DNA of 64,000 bases from contig CAMAUI010000008.1 in NCBI GenBank assembly GCA_945861385.1, positions 1 to 64,000 of the forward strand, given 5' to 3'. Below are positions 48,266-59,800 of the stretch, piece after piece. Positions within the stretch are counted from its first letter, which is position 1, and the number at the start of each line of letters is the position of its first letter. Position numbers and translations under genes: made by a program. The notes beneath the pieces are model-generated. The model ran no database searches and was not told the DNA's origin. It worked only from the letters and a program-made list of their open reading frames with translations. Origin of the DNA: Prosthecobacter debontii. GTDB lineage: Bacteria > Verrucomicrobiota > Verrucomicrobiia > Chthoniobacterales > Chthoniobacteraceae.

Positions 48266-49606
48266 ATGAATGACACGATTGCCGCAATTTCCACCGCCTT
48301 TGGCGAAGCCGCCGTGGCGCTGGTCCGCGTGAGCGGGGCGCGGGCGGCGGAGATCGCGGATGCGCTCTGGAAAGGGAGGGCGCCTGTGCGGGGGCTGACG
48401 CCGAGGGTGGCGACGCTGGGCGTGATCGAGGACGATGGGCGGAAGCTGGATGATGTGCTGCTGACGGTTTTCCGCGCGCCGGCGAGCTACACGGGCGAGG
48501 ATGTGGTGGAGATTGCGTGCCACGGCGGCGTGCTGGTGGCGCGGCGGATTTTGGAGGCGCTGCTGCGACACGGGGCGCGGGCGGCGGAACCGGGCGAGTT
48601 CACGCAGCGCGCATATTTGAACGGGAAGCTGGATCTCACGCAGGCGGAGGCGGTGATGGATCTCATCAGCGCGCAGACCGATCTCGCGCTGCGCGCCGCG
48701 ACCGAGCAGCTTGCGGGACGGCTCGGGGAGCGCATCCGTGCGTTGCGCCAGCAGGTGCTGGAGACGCTCGCACACGTGGAGGCGTTCATTGACTTTCCGG
48801 ACGAGGACATTGACCCCGACACCGATGCGGCGCTGCGTGCACGGATGGATGCGGCGCTCGCGGAGACTGCGGCGCTGCTCGCGACGGCTGGGCGGGGAAA
48901 GGTGCTGCGCGAGGGGGTGCGGACGGTGATTTTTGGAGAGCCGAACGTCGGGAAGTCGTCGCTGCTGAATCTCCTGCTCGGCTATGAGCGTGCGATCGTA
49001 AGCACGCGGCCGGGCACCACGCGCGACATGCTGGAGGAGACGGTCGCGCTCGCAGGCATCCCGCTCCGGCTGGCGGACACGGCGGGCGTCCGCGCCACGG
49101 ACGACGAGCTCGAGCAGGCGGGCATCGAGCGCACACACCGTGCGCTGGAAGGGGCGGATCTCGTGCTGCGCGTCGTGGATGCGAGCGCAGCGATGCGCGC
49201 AGGCTGGGACACGCTTCCCGCGGGCGGAAATGCGCGCCGCATCGTGGTGCTGAACAAGTGCGACCTCGGCGAGCATCCCTCGTGGGCCGGCGTGGGCGGC
49301 GTCCGGCTGTCGTGCATCACCGCCGCCGGCATGGATGCGCTCACCGGCGCGATCAGCGAGGCCGTGCTCGGAGGCGCCGCGCGGGCGGACTGGTCGGCGG
49401 CGATCAACGCGCGCCACGCCGGCTGCCTCGAAAGCGCGGCGGGATTTCTCCGCGCCGGGCTTCTCGCGATGGATGAAGGCCTTTCGCCCGAGTTCATCGC
49501 CGAGGAGCTTCGCGCCGCGATGAGCGCCATCGGCGATATCGTCGGTCGGGCGGACAGCGATGAGGTGCTGGGGGTCATTTTCTCGAGCTTCTGCATCGGG
49601 AAATGA
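48266..49606 (+). CDS. mnmE: tRNA uridine-5-carboxymethylaminomethyl modification GTPase MnmE
   Basis: DTIAAISTAFGEAAVALVRVSGARA...FGEPNVGKSSLLNLLLGYERAIVSTRPGTTRDMLEE...C-terminal SSFCIGK. Confidence 0.96.
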   Translation: MNDTIAAISTAFGEAAVALVRVSGARAAEIADALWKGRAPVRGLTPRVATLGVIEDDGRKLDDVLLTVFRAPASYTGEDVVEIACHGGVLVARRILEALLRHGARAAEPGEFTQRAYLNGKLDLTQAEAVMDLISAQTDLALRAATEQLAGRLGERIRALRQQVLETLAHVEAFIDFPDEDIDPDTDAALRARMDAALAETAALLATAGRGKVLREGVRTVIFGEPNVGKSSLLNLLLGYERAIVSTRPGTTRDMLEETVALAGIPLRLADTAGVRATDDELEQAGIERTHRALEGADLVLRVVDASAAMRAGWDTLPAGGNARRIVVLNKCDLGEHPSWAGVGGVRLSCITAAGMDALTGAISEAVLGGAARADWSAAINARHAGCLESAAGFLRAGLLAMDEGLSPEFIAEELRAAMSAIGDIVGRADSDEVLGVIFSSFCIGK

Positions 49607-49636
49607 CGCGGCTGCTTGCCGTGGCGGCGGGGTTTC

Positions 49637-50698
49637 GTGTTGGCTGCACCCGTGCCGAGCTTCGCATACCGCCGAATCGTCCGACCGATCCTCTTCCGCT
49701 TCGATGCGGAGCGTGTGCATCACCTTGCGATGGCATTTTTGAAAGTGCTCGGGCCGGCGATGCAGGCGGTGCGGCGCGCGTTCGCGAGCGAGCAGAACGG
49801 CTGCGAAGTCTTCGGCGTGCGTTTCCCGAATCGCGTGGGGCTCGCGGCGGGATTCGACAAGAACGCGCTCGTCCTTCCCGCGTGGGAGGGGCTTGGCTTC
49901 GGCTTTGCGGAGATCGGCACCGTCACCGCCCTCGCGCAGCCCGGCAACCCGCGCCCGCGCTTGTTCCGCGTGCCGGAGATCGGCGGCGTCATCAACCGGA
50001 TGGGATTCAACAATGATGGCGCGGAGGTCATCGCCGCGCGTCTCGAAAAATTGAGGGCAACCCCGCGCTGGCCGTGCATACCCGTCGGCATCAACCTCGG
50101 CAAGTCGAAGGTCACTCCGCTCGAGGACGCGCCCGCCGACTATCTCCAGTCCTTCCAGCGCCTCAGCGGGCTTGGCGATTATTTCGTCCTGAATGTCTCT
50201 TCTCCAAACACGCCCGGCCTTCGCAAACTCCAGGATCGCGCCGCGCTCGATGCCCTCTTCGCCACGATCCAGGCCGCGAACACGACACGCAAGCCGCTCC
50301 TTGTCAAAATCGCGCCCGACCTCACGTGGGATGCGATTGACGACGTGCTCACGCTCGTCACCGCGCACGGCCTCGCCGGCATCATCGCGACGAACACGAC
50401 GACCGACCACGGCAGCGTCCCCGAAAAGCGGCGGGAAGCCGGCGGGCTTAGCGGCCGGCCCGTGCGTGCGCGCGCGACCGAGGTGATCCGCCACATCACG
50501 GCGCGGAGCAGGACACCGGTCATCGGCGTTGGCGGCATCTTCAGCGCCGACGACGCGAAGGAAAAATTCGATGCGGGCGCTGCACTCGTGCAACTCTACA
50601 CCGGTTTCATCTACGAAGGCCCCGCGCTGGTGAGGGAGATCGCAAGGATGGCGCAGGAGCCTGCCGGGGCTTTCGACAGCGGAAAGACGGAGGCGTGA
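49637..50698 (+). CDS. pyrD: dihydroorotate dehydrogenase (quinone)
   Basis: [50 protein letters not shown]...[11 protein letters not shown]...[16 protein letters not shown]...GGLSGRPVR. Start codon uncertain. Confidence 0.95.
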   Translation: MLAAPVPSFAYRRIVRPILFRFDAERVHHLAMAFLKVLGPAMQAVRRAFASEQNGCEVFGVRFPNRVGLAAGFDKNALVLPAWEGLGFGFAEIGTVTALAQPGNPRPRLFRVPEIGGVINRMGFNNDGAEVIAARLEKLRATPRWPCIPVGINLGKSKVTPLEDAPADYLQSFQRLSGLGDYFVLNVSSPNTPGLRKLQDRAALDALFATIQAANTTRKPLLVKIAPDLTWDAIDDVLTLVTAHGLAGIIATNTTTDHGSVPEKRREAGGLSGRPVRARATEVIRHITARSRTPVIGVGGIFSADDAKEKFDAGAALVQLYTGFIYEGPALVREIARMAQEPAGAFDSGKTEA

Positions 50699-50745
50699 AA
50701 TCGGGCTTGGAGTCCTTGGGCGGAATGCGCGAGTCTTGCCGGGCC

Positions 50746-51510
50746 ATGAACCGCCGCACTTTTCTCGCCATGACAATTGCCACCGCCGCCAGCGCACTCC
50801 CGTCCTTCGCCGCGGAGGACAATCGCTGCTTCGAACTGCGCGTCTATTACACCGAGCCGGGCCGGCTCGATGCGCTCCATGCGCGCTTTCGCGACCACAC
50901 GTGCAAACTCTTCGAGAAGCACGGCATGACAAACCTCGGGTACTGGGTGCCGATCAACAATCCCGACGGGAAGCTGGTGTACGTGATGGCCTATCCGAGC
51001 CGCGAGGCGCGCGAGGCGTCATGGAAGGCGTTCATGGCCGACCCCGATTGGAACGCTGCGCGCAAGGCGAGCGAGGAGAGCGGGAAGATCGTGACGAAGG
51101 TGGAGAGCATGCTTCTGGGCGCGCTCGATTTTTCAACGGAGATCAAGCCGGGAGTGGCTGCGCCGAGGATTTTCGAGCTGCGCACGTACACGAGCACGCC
51201 GGGGAACCTCGAGAGGCTGCTTTCGCGTTTCCGCGATCACACCCGCAATCTCTTCGCGAGACACGGCATGACGAACCTCTGGTATTGGAAACTGATGCCC
51301 GGCCAGCCCGGGACCGGCAGCACGCTCGTGTACCTGCTCGCGCACAAGGATGAATTGACCGCGCGGGTCTCGTGGGCGGGGTTCCGCGCCGACCCGGACT
51401 GGATCACTGCGCGCACGGCGAGTGAAAAGGATGCCGGCGGCTCGCTGACGGCGGCCAATGGCGTGAAGTCGGAAATGCTGAAGGCGACCGACTACTCGCC
51501 GACAAAGTAG
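50746..51510 (+). CDS. NIPSNAP family protein (two tandem NIPSNAP domains)
   Basis: CFELRVYYTEPGRLDALHARFRDHTCKLFEKHGMTNLGYWVP... and IFELRTYTSTPGNLERLLSRFRDHTRNLFARHGMTNLWYWKLM. Confidence 0.92.
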   Translation: MNRRTFLAMTIATAASALPSFAAEDNRCFELRVYYTEPGRLDALHARFRDHTCKLFEKHGMTNLGYWVPINNPDGKLVYVMAYPSREAREASWKAFMADPDWNAARKASEESGKIVTKVESMLLGALDFSTEIKPGVAAPRIFELRTYTSTPGNLERLLSRFRDHTRNLFARHGMTNLWYWKLMPGQPGTGSTLVYLLAHKDELTARVSWAGFRADPDWITARTASEKDAGGSLTAANGVKSEMLKATDYSPTK

Positions 51511-51556
51511 CCAGGGGTTTCGCCAGCATATTTCGCAACCGGAACAGCGTCGTGCG

Positions 51557-51657
51557 TGGCGCAAGCCGCCGGCTTGCGTGAATGGCGTGCGATTCCATGG
51601 AGTCCAGGTGGCGTGTCCGCATTTCACAGCACTCCCGGACGCCAGCGGCTTGCGCCA
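51557..51657. repeat. inverted-repeat element between convergent genes
   Basis: TGGCGCAAGCCGC (51557-51569) with local palindrome CGCAAGCCGCCGGCTTGCG, and inverted copy GCGGCTTGCGCCA (51645-51657). Confidence 0.6.
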
Positions 51658-51658
51658 T

Positions 51659-52498
51659 TCAGATGTCGTAGATGACTTCCATTTTCTCATCCATCACGCC
51701 GCCCTTGAGCAATGCGGGCGGGGGGGGTGGGACTTTTTTGAAGCGCGGGATCGCTGAGAGGATGCTCGCGTCCACATCGCTGTTGCCGGTGCCGCGTTCG
51801 AGGGTTGCGCTCATCACGGTGCCGTCGGCACCCACGCGGATCCGGACGATGGCGGTGATATCCTGGCCCGTGCCGGAAATCGTGAGTGGCTGGTTCCACA
51901 CTTCCTTGAACCGTGAGCCGACCTGGGCGAAGTACGCGGCAAGCTGCGATTCCGTGAGCGTGCCACCTTGGGCGCCACTGCCGCCTTTGGTGCCGGGGTT
52001 GTTCGCGGTACCGGCTCCGGTTTTTGCGGTGCTGCCAGTGTCTCCGCCGCCGGTAGCGCCCTCGCGGGAGTTGGCCGGTTTTGCGGCGGCGGGTTTTGGC
52101 GTGGCGGGTTTTGCTGTTGGTTTCGGCGTGGATTTTGGCTTTGGCGTGGGTGCGGAGGCGGGCTTTGGCGTCGGTTTTGGCGTGGGCCGTGGAGTGGGCG
52201 CTGGTTTTACAGCGGGGATCGTGGCAGGCGGGGCGATTTCCTCCGGGGGCGTTTTCGGTGGTTCGGGCGCCGCTTCGGGCTGCGCAGGCTCCTGGGATGC
52301 GGCTTCCGGCGCGGCGGGTGCGCCGACATTGCCGCCGCCGTCGAGCCATGTGATTTGCTCCGCGGGTTTCTTTTTCCAAAATGCCGCGCCCCCCCAGATG
52401 CCCGCGAACAACAGCACGTGGGCGGCAACGACGATAAGGAGCGTCCCGCGAAATTCCCGTCCGTGCTGCTCCGTGAAATCTGGCAGGTCGGAATGCAC
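51659..52498 (-). CDS. TonB/TolA-like energy transducer
   Basis: Single N-terminal TM, PTPKPTPKP-rich linker, C-terminal VGADGTVMSATLERGTGNSDVDASILSAIPRFKKVPPPPP TonB C-terminal domain. Confidence 0.85.
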   Translation of the reverse strand: MHSDLPDFTEQHGREFRGTLLIVVAAHVLLFAGIWGGAAFWKKKPAEQITWLDGGGNVGAPAAPEAASQEPAQPEAAPEPPKTPPEEIAPPATIPAVKPAPTPRPTPKPTPKPASAPTPKPKSTPKPTAKPATPKPAAAKPANSREGATGGGDTGSTAKTGAGTANNPGTKGGSGAQGGTLTESQLAAYFAQVGSRFKEVWNQPLTISGTGQDITAIVRIRVGADGTVMSATLERGTGNSDVDASILSAIPRFKKVPPPPPALLKGGVMDEKMEVIYDI

Positions 52499-52500
52499 GG

Positions 52501-52914
52501 CTATTCCTTCGGCGTGGTGACGAAGCCGATGCGCTTCACGCCGGCGCGTTTTGCCGTGTCGAGCACATCGCTGAAATTTTGCACGCTTCGCCCGTTGTGC
52601 GAGCGGATGAGCACGGCAAGCTCCGGCTCCGAGGTGCGCGCGGCGGCGAGCCGGGCTTCGAGTTCACCCAGCGTCACGGGTGTCCCGTTCAGCGTGTGAT
52701 GGCCGTCGGCGTGGATGGAGACTGTCTGCACTTTGTCCATGTTCACCGGCTGCGCCTGCGGATCGCCGCCTGGCAGGACGAGGTCGCTGCTGTTTTCCAT
52801 GAGCGGGGTGGTGATCATGAAAATGATGAGCAGCACGAACGCGAGATCGAGGAGCGGGGTGACGTTCAGCTCGCTGAGCGTGTGGAGTTGGTGGCGTTCG
52901 GAAAAGCGGCGCAT
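52501..52914 (-). CDS. exbD: ExbD/TolR biopolymer transport protein
   Basis: LHTLSELNVTPLLDLAFVLLIIFMITTPLMENSSDLVLPGG. Confidence 0.93.
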   Translation of the reverse strand: MRRFSERHQLHTLSELNVTPLLDLAFVLLIIFMITTPLMENSSDLVLPGGDPQAQPVNMDKVQTVSIHADGHHTLNGTPVTLGELEARLAAARTSEPELAVLIRSHNGRSVQNFSDVLDTAKRAGVKRIGFVTTPKE

Positions 52915-52917
52915 CGT

Positions 52918-53691
52918 TCAGGGAAGCAATGTGCGCCGCGGCTTGTCGCCGTGGTCGGCATACTTGTGCTCGAAGGCGCTCGAAAGTTCGGCGGCGAAAT
53001 TATCCAGCTCCACGATCACGCCGCGCAAGCTGGTGATGAGAAAATTGTAGCCGAACATCGCGGGGATCGCGACGAGCAGGCCGGTGACGGTCGTGATGAG
53101 CGCCGCGGAGACGCCGGGCGCCATCGCGGTGAGGTTCGCCTTTCCCGCCGTGGCCACGTCGCTGAACGTGTCCATCACGCCCCACACCGTGCCGAGCAGG
53201 CCGAGGAAAGGCGCGCCGCTCACCGCCGTGGAGAGCAGCACCATCTGCGCTTCGAGCCGCAGCGCGCTCTCGCCCACGGCGCGCTCCATCGCGGTCTGCA
53301 CCATGCGCATTTGTGCGTGGGAAATCCGGGGCGCGGTCTCGAGCCTCGCGGCGAAGGTCTCATCAACCTCGGCCGAGCCGAGCATCTGGAAGCACAGCTC
53401 CTGGCAGCCGGCCTGATACACGGTGAAAACTGGCGTCCCGGCAAAGCGCGCGCCACCCTGGTAAAGCGAAAGCGGTTGCCGGTCGGTGCGGAAGGCGGCG
53501 AGGAAATCGTCCTTCCGCTCCCGCGCGCGGCGGAGCATGCGGAACTTCGTCACCATCACAGTCCACGAAAGCACCGAGGCGCAAAACAGCGCGACGAGGA
53601 CGAGCCTGCCCGGAAGCGTGGACTGGTCGAAGGCATACATCAGCCCGCCGCCATTGGCGAAAATGAGGGATGGAAAATGCGTTTCGGCCAT
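52918..53691 (-). CDS. exbB: MotA/TolQ/ExbB proton channel family protein
   Basis: LLSTAVSGAPFLGLLGTVWGVMDTFSDVATAGKANLTAMAPGVSAALITTVTGLLVAIPAMFGYNFL. Confidence 0.93.
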   Translation of the reverse strand: MAETHFPSLIFANGGGLMYAFDQSTLPGRLVLVALFCASVLSWTVMVTKFRMLRRARERKDDFLAAFRTDRQPLSLYQGGARFAGTPVFTVYQAGCQELCFQMLGSAEVDETFAARLETAPRISHAQMRMVQTAMERAVGESALRLEAQMVLLSTAVSGAPFLGLLGTVWGVMDTFSDVATAGKANLTAMAPGVSAALITTVTGLLVAIPAMFGYNFLITSLRGVIVELDNFAAELSSAFEHKYADHGDKPRRTLLP

Positions 53692-53816
53692 CTCGGGGAA
53701 GTGCCGTACCAAAACCGCGCCGGTGGCGCAAACGCAATACTGTCACGTGGCGGGCGGAGTGCGCCCGAGGATCGCGAGGGAATGGGGCATCGAGCGAAGT
53801 TTCCCGCCCGATATGA

Positions 53817-56800
53817 TCAGTGCGATTCCCTGATGTAGGCGAGCACGTTATCCGCGCTGGCAGGCAGCGCCGGATGAACGATGCCCACCTCCTCATCCAC
53901 CAATCCGCCGAGATCGCTGCGAAGGTCGGTGCCATCGAAAGTGTCGGCCGCAAAATAGCTGTAAACGATGTAGCGCCCGACGGGGTTGATGGTGATGCCC
54001 GAGCCACCCGTGCGGAAACTCCCGCCGCCGCCATAAGCGTTTGCGGCGAGCGTGATGTTCCCGCCGGCAGTGATGGTGCCGTCAAGCAACACATAGCGGG
54101 CTCCGTGAAGGAGCAATTCGATGGAACCGCCGGCGATGATGTCGCCAACCTCGTAGATCCGTGTGCCGTCCAGACTAAAGTCGAGGCTGCCTGCAAGGTT
54201 GGCCTCGAACCGGTTGATGCGCGAAAGGCGGCCGGTCTGGCCGAGGTCACCGGCTCCCACGCCGGCGTGGGTGGTCACTCCCAATGTTCCCGTGATCCTC
54301 GCTCCCTTCAGGGCAGTGTTGCCATCCACCTCGATGGTGGCGTTCACCGCAGTCAGTTTCAGTTCACCGAATTGATTCCCGAGGCCGGCGACCGTGATGT
54401 CGAAATCCTTCGCGGTCAGAGTCGCAAGCCCGGTGACGACCCATGCGTCATTCCTCACCAAGTCGCCAAAATTTGTGATGGTCAGTTTCGATGCGGAAAT
54501 TTCCCCACTGAATGTACCGACGCCATGGTATGTCTGGGTTGAAGTGCTGAGAACATCCTGCACTTCGAAGTTCCCCGCCCGCAGATTCAGAATGGCAACA
54601 GCGGCATCCGCCCCCGCACCAAACACGACGTCCCCTCCGGTCTTGATTCTCAGGGAGTTGAGTTCCCGCGTCTGGCCAACGCCCGCGTCGAACATCACCA
54701 CCGTGCTGCCGATCACCGCCACTGTGTTATTGATGCGCAGCGTAAAAGTTTTCGTGAGGTTCGAGGGATCGCTGTCCAGCGTGCTCCCGAGATGGATAGC
54801 ACCCAGCGCGGCATGGCTCCGGAATTCGGTGTTGCCGATCAGTTCGATTGGATCGCTGTAATCCTGCCCGCCCGCGCCAGTCGTCTGAATGCGCCCTTTG
54901 AGGTAGGTCGTGCCGCCGCCATCAATGACCAGTGCGCCCATGGAGATGTTCTTGTCTATCCGCGCGTCATCTCCAGTGATGGTGATGGTTCCCGGGAGCA
55001 CTGCGACCGGGGACGTGAAGCGGTTTGATGCATTGATCGTCGCGCTTCCCGTGCCGGTGAGAATGTTCAGGTTTTCCCCGCCGGTGCTCGCGTTGAGTGT
55101 GCTGCGCAGGGTCACGTTGCCGCCGCCGGCCGATGTGTCGAGGGTGATATCCGTCTCGAGGATCGCATCCTGGATGTCTATGTTCCCGCCGCCGCTCGCG
55201 GTGATATCCGCATTGAGGCGGGTCGCGCGGGAGACCAGCGTGATGCCTCCATCCGCGGTGTCCCCGGTAATGGTTGCATCCACATTGATCGGCTGGCTGA
55301 TGCCTGCCTGCCGGATGGTCGTCGGGTCGTGGAAAGTGACAGGTCCCACCACGTTGACCGGCTGATCGCCGCTGCGGGTCATCAGCATCGAGTCCGCCCC
55401 GTCGGCAAACGCCTTGATGTCATCCTCCGAGAGACTCAGCGTATTCGGATCAAGGCTCTCCGTGCCGCCGATCTCAAGGATCGTGGTCGCCGAGTGGGTG
55501 TGGATTTCGATCTTCCCGCTGATGACCACCGAATCTGGCAGGCCGTTGAGATCCAGCTCATCGAGATCCACGATGAATTCCGTGCCCTCGAATCCGCCGC
55601 TGATGGCAAGCTGCCCGGCATTCAAGATTCTGAAATCCTTCAGCGGCTCATTCGATCCCACCGCGCCGTTGAACTCGATCGAACCCGTGCCGGCATCGAG
55701 GGTCAGGCCACCATTGCCCGCGGCGGTGCTGTCCACGGTGCCGTTGAAGATGATGTCCTGATCCCTTGCGGTGATCGCAATCTTGAGCGCGAGCTCGAGG
55801 GCGCCGTTGAACGTGATGTCGCCGCCGGGGTTCAATGATGTGAACCGCCCGCCAAGGGCGAGGATGCCTGTCGAGGCGGTGAAGGTCTGGGCACCGGTGG
55901 TGCGGATGTTTGGCCGCAATGTGAGTTGCCCGCCGGTCACATCTATTGAACTCAGCGCATTCTCGCCGCCAAGGCTCGTGCCGGATGGCACCGGCGTGCG
56001 GCTGCCATTGATATAAACATCGCCCGCGCCAGCGTTCACCACGAAGGCTTCAGTGCCGTTGATGGTGCCGTAAAGGTCAATGTTCCCGCCATTGCTCTCG
56101 ATGGTCGTTTCTGTGCCCAGGAACTGCCTTCCTTCAATGAATATCTCTCCCCCAGCCGTCTGCACCCCCGCCGTGACACCGCTGAAAGTGATCTGCGAGG
56201 CGAGAATCGTGAACGAGGCGTCGTCATCACCGACGAGAACACCGTCATTGATGACCACGGATCCGCTCGTGAGGGAGCCGTCAATGACCACAGGATCGTG
56301 GAATGTCACAGGACTGCCTGCCGGGGTGTCTATCGTGATCTCGCCCTCCTGATTGTCTATCGTGATCTCGCCCTCCTGATCAGCCCATCCGATGTCAATC
56401 TGCGCGAATCCATCGGTCAGAAACCCAAGCTCCGCCGAGCGGATGCTCAACGTCCCCGCAGCCGCGTCACCAAGACCGATCGTCGTGTCGTTCCTATAGC
56501 CCTTGATCGTCAGCAGCCCGTCACCTGTCACCGCCGCGTTGAGAGACAGTTGATCCTGAATCAGCGTCACGTCCCCATTGCCCATGCCCGCATTCGCCGT
56601 GATGGCGGCGGAGACGGTCAAAAGCGAGGGGCCCGTCTGGAGCAGCACGTTTTCCGCGTCAACCGCGCCGACCACCTCCATGGCCGAGTCTGAGTTGTTG
56701 ATCGAGAGATCCCCGCCCACCACGTTTGCAATTCCAAGCCGCGTCACGCGCGTGTAAAGCGTCACGTCACTCTGTGCACTGATCACCAGGGTGCCCTGTG

Positions 56801-59800
56801 GTCCGCCGACTACTGCATCGAGACTCGTCGCCCCAATGCCCAAGATCGCGCCGTCGCTGTCGAGTGTGAGCGTGTTGTTGTCCGCAAGCACCAGCCCGCC
56901 GTTGAAGTCAATTTCCCCGCCGTAGATCGTGTAGTTCGCATCAATGAGCCCAAATCCCACGGTGCCGAGACGGCCTATGAAAACCGTCCCGGTCGTCGCA
57001 GGCTCGCCGATGCTGATCGTCCCTCCGTTGCTATGCAGCGCGAGCATATCCGTAAGGCTCAAGTTCAGACCGAACCCATTTCCGCCCCCATTGTTGGTAT
57101 TGTCATTGATGAAAATATCCGACGCTACGTCGCTCGGATACACGTCTATGTCGCCCGACCCCGCATCAATGGTGCCGGCAAGGGTCACGTCCGCCGCCTC
57201 GATGAGCACCTCGCCGACTTGCACCGTCGAATCCACGTGGTTCTGGATAAACGACCTGCCGGTCGCCACGTCCGATTCGTCCCGATACGCGTGGACCGTC
57301 AGCGAGCCTGCAATGATATCCGCAGCCCCCCCGCTGAGGATGACATTATCGGGAGCCGTCAGTTCCAGGTCGGAAGCCCCGATGTCGAGCAACCCGGAAA
57401 TCGTGAGATCCGCGGCGGGATTGCTGTCGAAGGCCCCGGGCTGGTTCGGCCAGCCTGCGTTGAGTGTCACTGTCGCCGATCCAATCACGGTGATGCTCGA
57501 TGCCGGGTTCAGCGCCACCAGATTGCCCGCGCTGATCGTGATGTTCCCGCCGTTTGGCCCGCCCGCGTCGTTCGTGTTCACGGAGCCCAGCAGGCTCATG
57601 TCGGCCGTCGCCCCGGTCGCGAAAAGCCGGATGCCATTCCCGTTGTTCTGCGAGATCGGGCCGTTCACCGTCATCGTTCCCTCGCTGTTGAGTTCAATAT
57701 CGTCGCCAAACGAGCTCACGATGTTCACCGCCAGCGCCTGCGTGTTCCAAAGCCAGATGCCGTTATTGATCGCGCTCGCCGTGTCCAGCGTGTTCACGCT
57801 CATTTCGATCGTGTCGGTGGATTCGCCGATCGAGTTGAACGCGCTCAAATTCACGGTGGCGGCGATGATATCAATCACGAACGCGGGAAGCAGCGGCGTC
57901 TCCGCAGGGTAATCGTTGTCGTTGTTGTCGAGGATCGAACCGGCGAGGCTCGTCAGGTTCACCGTCACGCCGGGCGCGGAGATCACACTGAGCAGGATGT
58001 CGCCGATGGAGGTGAGCGACAGCCCGCCGCCGGGGGTGATCGTCCCGGTGATGGTCACGTTGCCATACATGTCCTGGTCGTTGTAACCCGCATACAACGT
58101 CATGAATCCGGCTGATGTGACGGTCCCGTCAATGATCAGGTCATCGCCCGCCAGCAACATCACCGTATCACCGCTCACACTGCCCGTACCGGCGATGGTG
58201 AGGTCGTTCGTGTACGGTGGGGGCACATCGAGGTTGTCGTTAATCTCGTGTGCCGTGATCGTGATGTCATCCGGCGTCGAGACAGTGCCGGAGATGGAGA
58301 GGTCGCCGATGACCGTGACCGTGACACTGAGGTAGTCGGCCGCGCCGTAGTTGTTGATGACGATGTCGCCTGCGGAGGTGGTCGCACTTGCGATGTCCAT
58401 CGGCCCGCTGTTGTCCACGAAGATGCCCGCGGTCGTCGCGCTGGCGGCGAGTGTTGAGATCTCGGTCGAGATCGGATTGAGCGCGGAGCCGATTCCGGCG
58501 GGCGCGGTGACCGTGAAGCCACCGGCGGCCGCGTCGGTGCCCGGATCGAGGTCGGAAACCGCGCCTGCGGTGAGGAGGATGTTCACGCTGCCGACACCAG
58601 CATCGAGATTGATCGCGCTGAGACCGCTGTCCTCGAGAATGAACTGGTCGGTGTCCGTCGTGTCCGTGGTGAGCGTGCTGACGTTCGTGCGGATGCGGTT
58701 CGCGAGGGTACCCATGCCATCGGGAGCGGTGATGGTGGCATCCACTCCGGTGATGTCCGCAGCGGGATCAGCGTCAGTGATGCCGCCTGCGGTGAGCGTG
58801 AGCATGATGTCCCCGGTGCCGGCGGCGAGGTTTAGCGCAGTGAGCCCGTTGTCCTCGGTCAGGAACAGGTCTCCGTTGTTCGTCGTCGTGGTGAGTGAAT
58901 CCACGGAGGTACGGATGTCGTCAATGGCATCGCCGATTGTCGCGCCGGCTCCGAGCGTAACGATCGAGGCGATGGCCGCGGTGATGGCCGCGGTACCGTC
59001 GCCATCCACCAGCGAGCCGAGGACGAGTGTGAGGTCCACCGTGCCGGTGCCGGCGGCGAGGTTCAGGATGGAGATGCCGTTGCTCTCGCGGAAGCTCTGG
59101 TTGCCATCGCTCGTGATGGTGGCAAGCGAGGTGATGCTGGTGTGGATCGGAGTGCCCGCGCCGATTGAAGCCCCCACGCCGTCGAGCGTGACGCTCAATG
59201 CGAAGGCAGTCACATCGGTCAAGCCGTCGGCATCGGAGAGATCCCCCGCCGTCACATCGAGCGTGATGCTCGAGAGGCCGGCATCGAGGCTGATCGCGTC
59301 GAGGCCGTTGCTTTCCTCGAAGTATTGCGTGCCGCCAACCGTGAACGAGGTGAGCGTGTTCACCGCCGTCTGGATCGGATCCAGCGCGCCAATCATCGCC
59401 GCGAGATCGAGGAGGGTGATCGAGGCGTCGTCCGCCGTGATGTCGGTGGAACCATCGCCGTCGGTGAGGTCGTCGGTGGTCAGCGTGAGCGTGAGATCGC
59501 CGGTGCCGGCGTCCATGTCCAGACCGAGGAGGCCGTTGCTCTCGGTGATGAACTGATTGCCGTTGTTCGTCGCGGTGGTGAGGAAATCTACGGTGGTCTG
59601 GATGTTGTTCGCGCCGGAGCCGATGGCCGCGCCCGCGCCGGAAAGGGTGAAGCTGGCGTCGCTGACCGTGATGTCAGCAGCGCCGTCGGTGTCGAGAAGC
59701 GAACCGGCGGTGAGCGTGAGTGCAATGTAGCGCGGGCCGGCGGCGTCGAGGCTGATCGCATTCAGGCCGTTCGCCTCGGTGATGTCCTGGTCGCCGCCAA

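Noticed and set aside
48224-50932. 902-aa minus-strand ORF
   Set aside because: Antisense to mnmE and pyrD, which have unmistakable conserved motifs on the plus strand.
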